A stretch of 10,002 bases of DNA from Nitrososphaerales archaeon TH5896. Its GTDB lineage: Archaea; Thermoproteota; Nitrososphaeria; Nitrososphaerales; Nitrososphaeraceae. The notes below the pieces were generated by a model. The model made no database searches and was not told the origin of the DNA. It worked only from the letters and a program-made list of their open reading frames with translations. Positions 1 through 5,429 of the stretch are shown one piece after another. Positions within the stretch are counted from its first letter, which is position 1. The number at the start of each line of letters is the position of its first letter. A program made the position numbers and the translations under genes. The DNA is taken from assembly GCA_014523625.1 (NCBI GenBank), contig JAATVP010000116.1, positions 1-10,002 on the forward strand, in the 5' to 3' direction.

Positions 1-11
1 ATTGGCGTTGA

Positions 12-1022
12 TTATCTCCATCTTACATTTACAGAGTCCAAACGCCATGCTTGATCGATAAACCCATTTTCTGGCGCTACACTCACTTTCGAATTCACAT
101 GATCAATGAGGCTTGTTAGCGCAATTTGGACGCCATTGTCTCCCGCATAATGGATAGGACAGACATGCAGTTTACTACTGTGTCTGGTGCAAACATAATT
201 TAACATGTCTGCGAGACGTCTATTAGCCGCTACTCCACCAACTACCATCACTTCATCCTTGTTTGTGAACGAAATAGCTCTCTCGGTGGCCTCGGCCAAA
301 ATTGCGAACGCAGTTTCCTGTAAAGAGTAACATGTATTGCCGATATCAAAACTCCCACCCTTAGTACGTTTTATTGCTGCAGTAAGCAACCCGCTGAATG
401 AAACGTCATTTCCTTTAATCGTGTACGGTATCCCGGAATACTCTTTATTGGAATTACTTGCTAATCTTTCAATCATCGATCCACACGGGGATGAAAAGCC
501 TAAAGACCTGCCAAATTGATCAAGTAGTTGACCTATGGTGATGTCCAAGGTTTCTCCGAATATTCTCCACCTTTTATTAAAGTACAACAGAATCATCGTG
601 TGTCCCCCTGAAACCAGAATGACTAAAGGATTCCTTGCACCTGTCAGCCAGGCACCCAGTTCAATGTGAGCTAATGCATGATTGACAGGCACCAATGGCT
701 TCCTATAGTACGTGGACAAAAGGCGAGCTAGAACAGCTCCTATCCTTAGACATGGTCCCAATCCGGGGCCTGCGGAATAGCCTATTATGTCTATGTCTTC
801 CATCTTGAGAGACGAACGCATAACTGCTTCTTTCAAGATCCTGCTGCACACATTCGCGTGATGTCTAGATGCTTCTCTTGGGTGTATACCGGAACCTTCA
901 GGAGGCCTATAAGACGAGCGTACATCAGACAATATCCTGAAGGTTCCTTTTCTCTTTCCTTTCATTTCTGCAATGGCACATCCGAAGGTATGAGCTGTAC
1001 TTTCTATTCCTAAGGCTAACAA
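12..1022 (-). CDS. kae1: Kae1/TsaD-family tRNA N6-threonylcarbamoyladenosine (t6A37) transferase
   Basis: The 336-residue protein is a full-length Kae1, the catalytic subunit of the archaeal KEOPS complex, which transfers threonylcarbamoyl to A37 of ANN-decoding tRNAs in the cytoplasm. Visible motifs are GIEST (5-9) at the start of the ASKHA fold, the metal-binding HxxxH (His115, His119 in NHALAH), SGGHT (138-142), GETLD (156-160), VGGVAANRRL (261-270) and the C-terminal metal-ligand Asp295 in AGDNG. There is no fused Bud32 kinase domain, unlike in some euryarchaea. The start is TTG at 1022; GIEST must be included and no better start precedes it. It lies 15 bp after the ychF stop with AGG about 7 nt upstream and GGAG at the ychF stop, so it is probably the second gene of a ychF-kae1 transcript. 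Family assignment is firm. Confidence 0.96.
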   Translation of the reverse strand: MLALGIESTAHTFGCAIAEMKGKRKGTFRILSDVRSSYRPPEGSGIHPREASRHHANVCSRILKEAVMRSSLKMEDIDIIGYSAGPGLGPCLRIGAVLARLLSTYYRKPLVPVNHALAHIELGAWLTGARNPLVILVSGGHTMILLYFNKRWRIFGETLDITIGQLLDQFGRSLGFSSPCGSMIERLASNSNKEYSGIPYTIKGNDVSFSGLLTAAIKRTKGGSFDIGNTCYSLQETAFAILAEATERAISFTNKDEVMVVGGVAANRRLADMLNYVCTRHSSKLHVCPIHYAGDNGVQIALTSLIDHVNSKVSVAPENGFIDQAWRLDSVNVRWR

Positions 1023-1037
1023 AGAGAGTCCTATCTC

Positions 1038-2240
1038 CTATCTTCTACTGGTGGCCGAAACTATTTTGATAACATCTCCATCCCTTAACTTGTATTCTGC
1101 TCCTACTCTCTGTTTAGATCTCACATCGATAGCATAAAGGAAACCTTTGCCCAATTGTTCATGCACCTTTTCAGCAAGCTCCTTCGCAGTAGTATCTTTT
1201 GACAACAGATAAGCATCGGGGAGTACATTCCCATTCTTGTCAGTAAGTCTGTTTTCGTCCTCAACAGGGTAAACAACAATCATCCCAAGAAGCCCGAAAC
1301 ACACTCTATTCAAAATCTGCTGAACACCCGTTGAACCATACTTGATTATAACTGCCCGTACTTTTGCCAATGCTTTCTTTTGGTCTTCCCGAAGTAACGC
1401 TTTTGGATTAATGTCAAATGAGCTGTCTCCAGGAAGGTACCGTAGCATTCCGTTTTTTGATCCGAGCTTGAGCATGACTTCAGCCTCGGAAATGCAGGGG
1501 ATGACCTCAGTCTCGAGGCTCTTCAGTCTTACCAGGTTCGGTTCAGCTGTTATGAAATCTGCCTTATTCGCAGCTACTAACATTGGTTTTGCCAACTTCC
1601 TTAGTGTTTGACAGAACGATAAAAGATCAGAGGGGGACCAGGAAGATAACTTCTTATCACCAAGTCCTGTTTGGTTCAACGAAGTAACAATCTGACTTTC
1701 CTTCACCGACAATCCTGAAAGTTGTCTTGATAATACCTTTGATATCTTATCTGGGGCCCCATGCAAATCTCTCGATGCTTTTTCTATGTTTTTTTTCAGA
1801 GTTGTAGCCAACCACAGGTCGAATTCTTCTAATACGAATTCTATATCTTTCATTGGATCGCCTGTTCCTGGACCTACTGCATGTCCTTCTAAATCTGTGC
1901 TTCCAGCTACGTCTACGACATGCACCAGAGCATCAGCCTCTCTTGCAGTATCTAGAAATTGATTACCCAAGCCCCTGCCATTGTGAGCACCTGGTACAAG
2001 CCCTGCAATATCTAGCATTCTGATTGGAATAAATCTGCTACCGTCGATACACATCGAATGCAACGGATTATCCCGAACTTGGAATTCTCTGCATACGCAC
2101 TTTGTCCTTACATATCCTATGCCAATATTCGGTTCTATCGTTGTAAATGGAAAATTAGCAGTCTGAACTCCTTGGCTTGTAGCAGCATTAAAGAATGTTG
2201 ACTTACCGACATTTGACTTACCAATGATGCCAATTAGCAA
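1038..2240 (-). CDS. ychF: YchF/Ola1-type GTPase/ATPase with C-terminal TGS domain
   Basis: The 400-residue protein is a complete OBG-family P-loop NTPase of the YchF type, a cytoplasmic ribosome-associated enzyme. In order: Walker A/G1 GKSNVGKS (7-14), G2 FPFTTIEPN (30-38), G3 DIAGLVPGAHNGRG (77-90), a helical insertion of roughly residues 130-215, an NKAD motif (225-228), a G5-like SEAE (251-254) and a TGS domain over about the last 75 residues. The G4 position reads NKAD where many YchF proteins have NxxE variants; NKAD is the classical guanine-specific form, so GTP preference is plausible but not shown here. The start is TTG at 2240. An in-frame TAA lies directly upstream, so no earlier start exists. 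A TATA-like box sits 28 nt upstream, which predicts a leaderless mRNA. The gene heads the ychF-kae1 unit. Confidence 0.96.
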   Translation of the reverse strand: MLIGIIGKSNVGKSTFFNAATSQGVQTANFPFTTIEPNIGIGYVRTKCVCREFQVRDNPLHSMCIDGSRFIPIRMLDIAGLVPGAHNGRGLGNQFLDTAREADALVHVVDVAGSTDLEGHAVGPGTGDPMKDIEFVLEEFDLWLATTLKKNIEKASRDLHGAPDKISKVLSRQLSGLSVKESQIVTSLNQTGLGDKKLSSWSPSDLLSFCQTLRKLAKPMLVAANKADFITAEPNLVRLKSLETEVIPCISEAEVMLKLGSKNGMLRYLPGDSSFDINPKALLREDQKKALAKVRAVIIKYGSTGVQQILNRVCFGLLGMIVVYPVEDENRLTDKNGNVLPDAYLLSKDTTAKELAEKVHEQLGKGFLYAIDVRSKQRVGAEYKLRDGDVIKIVSATSRR

Positions 2241-2263
2241 TTATGCCCAGTTGTTACGACATT

Positions 2264-2273
2264 ATTATATATA
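2264..2273 (-). promoter_or_regulatory. TATA-like box of ychF-kae1
   Basis: On the minus strand this reads TATATATAAT. Its centre is 28 nt from the first base of the ychF TTG start at 2240, the usual archaeal TATA-to-transcription-start distance. No Shine-Dalgarno sequence lies between, so transcription probably begins at or next to the start codon (inference). Confidence 0.6.
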
Positions 2274-2345
2274 GACATACTTCACATTATAGAGAAATCA
2301 AATAGCCTATGCATTAGGTCATTTTCTGTAATTCAGGCAGTAACC

Positions 2346-2353
2346 TTAAATAT
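2346..2353 (+). promoter_or_regulatory. TATA-like box of the PurF-like gene
   Basis: TTAAATAT preceded by a purine/C-rich BRE-like AACC. Transcription would begin near 2375, giving a leader of about 19 nt that contains the ribosome binding site at 2379-2383. Together with the minus-strand box at 2264-2273 this makes 2241-2393 a divergent promoter region; a weak CCTA/TAGG dyad lies between them at 2306-2318. Confidence 0.5.
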
Positions 2354-2378
2354 CTACTCAGAATTTATCAAGCATTTT

Positions 2379-2383
2379 AGGAG
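2379..2383 (+). promoter_or_regulatory. Shine-Dalgarno site fixing the TTG start of the PurF-like gene
   Basis: AGGAG ends 10 nt before the TTG at 2394. It supports TTG as the true start, which matters because the residue after Met is where PurF carries its catalytic cysteine. Confidence 0.7.
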
Positions 2384-2393
2384 AGAACCTGAT

Positions 2394-3767
2394 TTGGCTG
2401 GAATTGTCGCTGTGTCAGACGCCGAAACTAGAAGAGCAAAAAATGTTGTCTACATTCTGGCCCATTGTATGCGAATGCTCCAGCACAGAGGCAAGGCCTA
2501 CTGGAAAATAATGGTGGAAAAGAATGTTGCCGAAGGTGACGGCCCTTTGCCGTACGAGGAAAAGATTTTCAGAATTGTAAACGAGCATAAACTCACCGGA
2601 TATGATGGGATTGGATTTCTATCTAAGCGTCGGCCGGAGTCAAGTGGCTTTAGACACAGTCAAATCGCCCTGGATGGATTCTTGGTAGATACCGAAAAAT
2701 TATACCTGCATCCTATGATAGGTGGAGCAAGGGACAGCGATCCGCTGTATCAAATCTATTGCATTTTCAAGATACTTCTGACCAAAAATCGTGATCCGCC
2801 CAAAGCTACCGACTTCTTAGATCGACACTTGAGGGGAAATATGCTTGTACGGGTAGACGGCAACATCTATGCGTATCGAAATAGCACGGGGTTCAAGCCT
2901 TTAGTGCTAGGAAGTAACAAGAAAGGGACATTACATGTCATTGCATCTGAAAATTCTTTACGGATTTCGTTAAGAGATCTCACATTCAGAGATGTGGCTC
3001 CGGGGGAACTGCTAAAACTAGATAGAAAATCTGGTCCTATCACGTTGACAACACAAATATCACCTAATATGGTGGTAGACCCTTTCGAATTTATCAGGGA
3101 ATCGAATGCGGCATCTATCGTAAACGGCAAAAGTATCTATGAAATAAGGAAAAATATCGGAAGGGAACAGTCGAAGTTTCTTTCAGGCAGATTCCAGATT
3201 GAATCTGCATTTGCTGAACCCGACTACACGAGACCTATGGGGTTAGGTTTTAGCTTGGAATACCAAAAAAATCATAAGATGTTTGAAATTGGCGAGGGTG
3301 TCATAAAGGATCGATATGATGATTCCGATCACATGATTGACTTTTCAGAGGAAGTAAGCAAGTACAAACTATTAACAACAAGTAAGTCCTTGAAATTTGT
3401 TGTGGAGAATTTGGTCTCGGATAAAAGCATTGGAACAATCCAGGGTACCATTCAAACTGGTGCTACGGTTAAGGAAACAATCTATTACCTGAAGAAAGCG
3501 GGGGCAAAGCAGATTATTGTAGTAGTTAGCTATCCACCAACAATTGATGGCAGACAGGTTGGACTCTACACGCAGCATCGAGATTTTGTCGCCAACAAGT
3601 ATGTTGGAAAAGTATCATCTATCGATGAAATCAATGGTCTAATAAGCCACGAAATAGGTGCAGATAGGGTCTATTATAATTCTCCTACCTCATTGGCTAG
3701 AGCGGTAGGGATAGCCGAAGTCAACTTATGGTTTCCTGAATGGATAAGGTTCTTGGAGTATCAGTGA
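2394..3767 (+). CDS. PurF-like (amidophosphoribosyltransferase family) protein, both active sites degenerate
   Basis: The 457-residue protein can be followed along the whole PurF architecture: an N-terminal Ntn glutamine-amidotransferase fold (about 2-235) and a phosphoribosyltransferase fold (about 245-440). PurF-like landmarks are AGIVAV (2-7), LQHRG (29-33), NIYAYRNSTGFKPLVLG (157-173), VIASENSL (182-189), FRDVAPGELL (199-207), EPDYTRPMGLG (275-285) and IGADRVYYNSPTSLARAVG (421-439). The key chemistry is missing. Residue 2 is Ala instead of the nucleophilic Cys, the glutamine-site RYST segment is gone, and the PRPP loop (usually VDDSIVRGTT) reads IQGTIQTGAT (349-358), with no Asp pair. The region of the FeS-type PurF cysteine (about 381-392) has none. 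It is therefore probably not a working PurF; a regulatory or scaffolding role is possible. Start TTG, with a clear SD site 10 nt upstream. It is followed by a 4-nt-overlapping small gene. Confidence 0.85.
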   Translation: MAGIVAVSDAETRRAKNVVYILAHCMRMLQHRGKAYWKIMVEKNVAEGDGPLPYEEKIFRIVNEHKLTGYDGIGFLSKRRPESSGFRHSQIALDGFLVDTEKLYLHPMIGGARDSDPLYQIYCIFKILLTKNRDPPKATDFLDRHLRGNMLVRVDGNIYAYRNSTGFKPLVLGSNKKGTLHVIASENSLRISLRDLTFRDVAPGELLKLDRKSGPITLTTQISPNMVVDPFEFIRESNAASIVNGKSIYEIRKNIGREQSKFLSGRFQIESAFAEPDYTRPMGLGFSLEYQKNHKMFEIGEGVIKDRYDDSDHMIDFSEEVSKYKLLTTSKSLKFVVENLVSDKSIGTIQGTIQTGATVKETIYYLKKAGAKQIIVVVSYPPTIDGRQVGLYTQHRDFVANKYVGKVSSIDEINGLISHEIGADRVYYNSPTSLARAVGIAEVNLWFPEWIRFLEYQ

Positions 3768-4102
3768 TTGGTCTGGATATCAAGACAGACATCGAAAGGC
3801 TAAGAATATCAAGCGCGCCAATAGATCGGGTGGTCCTATTCGAAGACGATTTATTATCGGTCAACAACGTATCCATTGAAAGAGTTGAACTCAGACAATA
3901 TCTAGAAGGATCAGATAAGGAGAGAGGATATTACTCACTAATAACCGCTTACCTCAAATCGAGTGAAGGGGAGATAGAGCTTAAGTTCGATGAAGGTTTT
4001 AAAGGAAGAGATCCGCTGCCTGAGATTTCCCTAATTTTGATGAGATATGTAGGTCTCGAGTCATTAATAAACAGACTTCTCATTGCCTTCAATGAAACGT
4101 AG
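3764..4102 (+). CDS. Unknown small protein translationally coupled to the PurF-like gene
   Basis: I do not recognise this protein. From GTG at 3764 it has 112 residues. The GTG shares 4 nt with the TGA stop of the PurF-like gene, and GGAG at 3755-3758 lies 5 nt upstream, the classic arrangement for coupled translation. An upstream ATG at 3740 would give 120 residues and a 28-nt overlap but has no SD site, so I prefer the GTG. The sequence is soluble-looking, with alternating strands and charged stretches (for example a RVVLFEDDLL strand and a GEIELKFDEGF strand) and a C-terminal hydrophobic helix (ISLILMRYVGLESLINRLLIAF). There is no signal peptide, no cysteine, and no motif I can name. The tight coupling suggests that it acts with the PurF-like pseudoenzyme. 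The gene is convincing; the function is unknown. Confidence 0.75.
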   Translation: MIGLDIKTDIERLRISSAPIDRVVLFEDDLLSVNNVSIERVELRQYLEGSDKERGYYSLITAYLKSSEGEIELKFDEGFKGRDPLPEISLILMRYVGLESLINRLLIAFNET

Positions 4103-4109
4103 GAAACTA

Positions 4110-4119
4110 AAGCTAGCTT
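4110..4119. repeat. 10-bp perfect palindrome after the stop codon
   Basis: AAGCTAGCTT begins 8 nt after the TAG at 4100-4102. It could form a very short stem in the transcript or mark a protein site; it is short enough to arise by chance. Confidence 0.35.
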
Positions 4120-4120
4120 G

Positions 4121-4180
4121 ATTTCGAATCCAATTGCAACATTTCGAATCCAATTGCAACATTTCGAATCCAATTGAAAC
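4121..4180. repeat. Three tandem 20-bp direct repeats
   Basis: Copies at 4121-4140 and 4141-4160 are identical (ATTTCGAATCCAATTGCAAC). The third, 4161-4180, differs at one base (C to A at the 17th position). Each unit holds two six-base palindromes, TTCGAA and CAATTG. The array lies between two convergent genes and is abutted by no spacer-like sequence, so it is not a CRISPR array. It may be a slippage-derived array, a binding-site cluster or part of a transcript end. Confidence 0.9.
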
Positions 4181-4212
4181 ATCATAATAGTTATTCCGCA
4201 GCCCATAAAGAT

Positions 4213-4224
4213 CAATTGGATTCG
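4213..4224. repeat. Inverted partial copy of the 20-bp repeat
   Basis: CAATTGGATTCG is the exact reverse complement of the 12-base core CGAATCCAATTG found in all three tandem units (nearest copy 4165-4176, 36 nt away). It ends one base before the stop codon of the minus-strand gene at 4225. RNA from either strand could pair the two arms, so it may help to end both convergent transcripts (inference). Confidence 0.75.
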
Positions 4225-4734
4225 TTATTTAAAATCCTCACGAACGGATTTTGCATAGTTACTAATATCTCTAACATTGTCTACTATTCCTGCAATATCG
4301 GGAGTCCCCTCTGTACTTCCAATGCGATGCACGAGCTGCTTTATTTCCAATACCATGGAACTAATTTCCGAAATCAAATTTTTGGATGCACTTACCAATT
4401 CCTTAGTACCTCCCTCGCTGTTAATAGTATCTAATGCAAGTCTGCACCCTCTTATGGTGCTCGAGATTTCATCCATTAAACCTGAATTCTGAGAATCGTT
4501 ACGTATGCTATCAATCTTCGTAGAAATCCTTTCAATCGACTCCAATGTTAGCCTAAAATTTTCAATGTTTTTGACCATCGAAGGATCCTTGAAGGACTCG
4601 ACAATCTCTTTGACCGTAGCTGTGATATCTTTAACTCTATTCAAAGATTCATGTACTTCGGGATTTTTGAGGTCTCGAATTATCTGTATCGCATTCGAAG
4701 AAGTTTCTCGAATGTCATTTAGCTTCCCGCCCAC
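4225..4734 (-). CDS. Unknown helical protein built of degenerate repeats
   Basis: I do not recognise a family. The 169 residues are almost wholly predicted amphipathic helix, with no signal peptide or membrane span, one Cys (97), no Trp and no aromatic-rich core. Units of about 25-35 residues recur: 21-46 (LKNPEVHESLNRV...), 48-73 (FKDPSMVKNIENF...), 82-106 (NSGLMDEISSTI...), 107-131 (EGGTKELVSASKN...) and 142-166 (EGTPDIAGIVDNV...). Each starts with a short Gly/Pro/Asp/Asn turn and then a helix with Ile/Leu/Val every 3-4 residues, so a helical bundle or coiled coil is likely. The GTG at 4734 is the only standard start after the in-frame TAA at 4756-4758, and a TATA-like box 26 nt upstream predicts a leaderless mRNA. 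It is convergent with the gene ending at 4102. Confidence 0.75.
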   Translation of the reverse strand: MGGKLNDIRETSSNAIQIIRDLKNPEVHESLNRVKDITATVKEIVESFKDPSMVKNIENFRLTLESIERISTKIDSIRNDSQNSGLMDEISSTIRGCRLALDTINSEGGTKELVSASKNLISEISSMVLEIKQLVHRIGSTEGTPDIAGIVDNVRDISNYAKSVREDFK

Positions 4735-4755
4735 AATTGTAATACATTCACTTAG

Positions 4756-4763
4756 TTAATAAA
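4756..4763 (-). promoter_or_regulatory. TATA-like box of the helical-repeat gene
   Basis: On the minus strand it reads TTTATTAA, the same octamer as at 6851-6858 and 8257-8264. It is centred about 26 nt from the GTG at 4734, and no Shine-Dalgarno sequence lies between; leaderless transcription would select this GTG. Confidence 0.6.
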
Positions 4764-4903
4764 ACTAAACTAATACAAACTATTCGTGATGAAATGAGAA
4801 GTGAGATGAAATCCCGTATTCTATTTATCTATTGTGATATTCATATCGTCTGATTTTGCAAAAGATTCAATCTGCTTGGCCCCTCTGATGCATCGATTGA
4901 TGA

Positions 4904-4924
4904 GGTACTAGGTACTAGGTACCA
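4904..4924. repeat. Triplicated 7-bp GGTACTA repeat, candidate operator
   Basis: GGTACTA GGTACTA GGTACCA lies directly upstream of a TATA-like stretch (4937-4946) of the winged-helix gene. A related inverted element, TACCAGTACC (4970-4979, reverse complement GGTACTGGTA), abuts that gene's ATG. The placement on both sides of the promoter suggests binding sites, possibly for the encoded regulator itself (inference). Confidence 0.5.
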
Positions 4925-4936
4925 TTTTGATCAGCA

Positions 4937-4946
4937 TTTACTATTA
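4937..4946 (+). promoter_or_regulatory. Possible TATA-like box of the winged-helix gene
   Basis: TTACTATTA-like AT-rich stretch (TTTACTATTA) about 38 nt before the ATG at 4980, which would leave a leader of about 12 nt without a clear Shine-Dalgarno site. The rest of 4735-4903 holds the promoter of the minus-strand gene and otherwise nothing I can name. Confidence 0.35.
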
Positions 4947-4969
4947 AGACAATCTCTGTCAAGCGTTTA

Positions 4970-4979
4970 TACCAGTACC
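4970..4979. promoter_or_regulatory. Inverted GGTACT-type element at the start codon
   Basis: TACCAGTACC directly precedes the ATG at 4980. Its reverse complement, GGTACTGGTA, matches the upstream GGTACTAGGTA array apart from one missing base. A protein bound here would block the start of the transcript (inference). Confidence 0.4.
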
Positions 4980-5375
4980 ATGCTATCAAACCTTTATTCG
5001 ATAGAATCGGCAGAAGAAAACATTTACATTAATCTAAAAAAAAACAATACTATAATACTCAGTCGCGCCCCTTTTATTCTAAGTGATGGCGTATGCCAGT
5101 TGATGAAGCATAGGAATAGGTTAGAAATTATTGCATTAATTCTCCAGAACTCATCGGATGAAAGTGGTGCATCTCAAAAAAGGATTATGTACAGGTCATT
5201 TTTGTCGTATCATCATCTTAAAGACTATCTGAGTCTTTTATTAGGAAATGGCCTTATCGAATTCTTGGATACTCCAAGAAAATACAAGATAACAGCTAAG
5301 GGCAAGAAATTTTTACAAATATATAATGGCCTTAATGAAGTAGTAGAAATAACAAATACGATAACTTCGAGATAA
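4980..5375 (+). CDS. Winged-helix (HTH_45-type) DNA-binding protein
   Basis: Residues from about 44 to 115 match the archaeal HTH_45 winged-helix pattern: HRNRLEIIALIL, then a KRIMYRSFLSYHHLKDYLSLLLGNGLIE recognition region (described at about 68-95), and a wing with YKITAKGKKFL (about 102-112). Proteins with this domain are presumed transcription regulators and are often multiplied in thaumarchaeal genomes. The first 41 residues are an extension of unknown role. A second in-frame ATG at 5103 starts just before the domain, so a shorter 90-residue form is possible; I keep 4980 because the ORF is open and a promoter-like region with GGTACT elements lies upstream. There is no sensor domain and no cysteine cluster. 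Targets are unknown; self-regulation through the GGTACT elements is a reasonable guess. It is convergent with the aspartase/fumarase gene. Confidence 0.82.
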   Translation: MLSNLYSIESAEENIYINLKKNNTIILSRAPFILSDGVCQLMKHRNRLEIIALILQNSSDESGASQKRIMYRSFLSYHHLKDYLSLLLGNGLIEFLDTPRKYKITAKGKKFLQIYNGLNEVVEITNTITSR

Positions 5376-5397
5376 ACTCGAAGGCCCTCTTATTTTA
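5365..5397 (+). terminator. Hairpin overlapping the stop codon, followed by a T-rich stretch
   Basis: CTTCGAG (5365-5371) and CTCGAAG (5377-5383) form a perfect 7-bp stem with a 5-nt loop that contains part of the TAA at 5373-5375. T-rich TCTTATTTTA follows at 5388-5397. Archaeal termination depends mainly on T-rich tracts, so the hairpin may be an aid or a coincidence. Confidence 0.45.
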
Positions 5398-5429
5398 TAC
5401 CATTCGCTCTGGTTTGTTCTTTCCCGTTC

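Noticed and set aside
2306..2318. CCTA...TAGG dyad in the ychF/PurF-like divergent region
   Set aside because: Only 4-bp arms with an offset ATGCAT centre; too weak to call an operator.
4121..4180. CRISPR-like array (the last unit ends in ATTGAAAC, like some archaeal CRISPR repeats)
   Set aside because: The 20-bp units abut one another with no spacers, and no cas gene is present.
3949..4215. 88-codon minus-strand ORF across the repeat array
   Set aside because: Antisense to the coupled small gene; its distinctive residues simply translate the 20-bp repeats.
4277..4759. Plus-strand hydrophobic ORFs of 71 and 84 codons
   Set aside because: Shadows of the helical-repeat gene: Ile/Leu/Ser-rich readings of its complement, with no start signals.
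4786..4853. C/D-box sRNA candidate: GTGATGA (4786-4792) and CTGA (4850-4853) in a spacer
   Set aside because: No convincing D' box, only a degenerate C' (GTGATAT at 4834-4840), guide lengths that do not fit, and no terminal stem.
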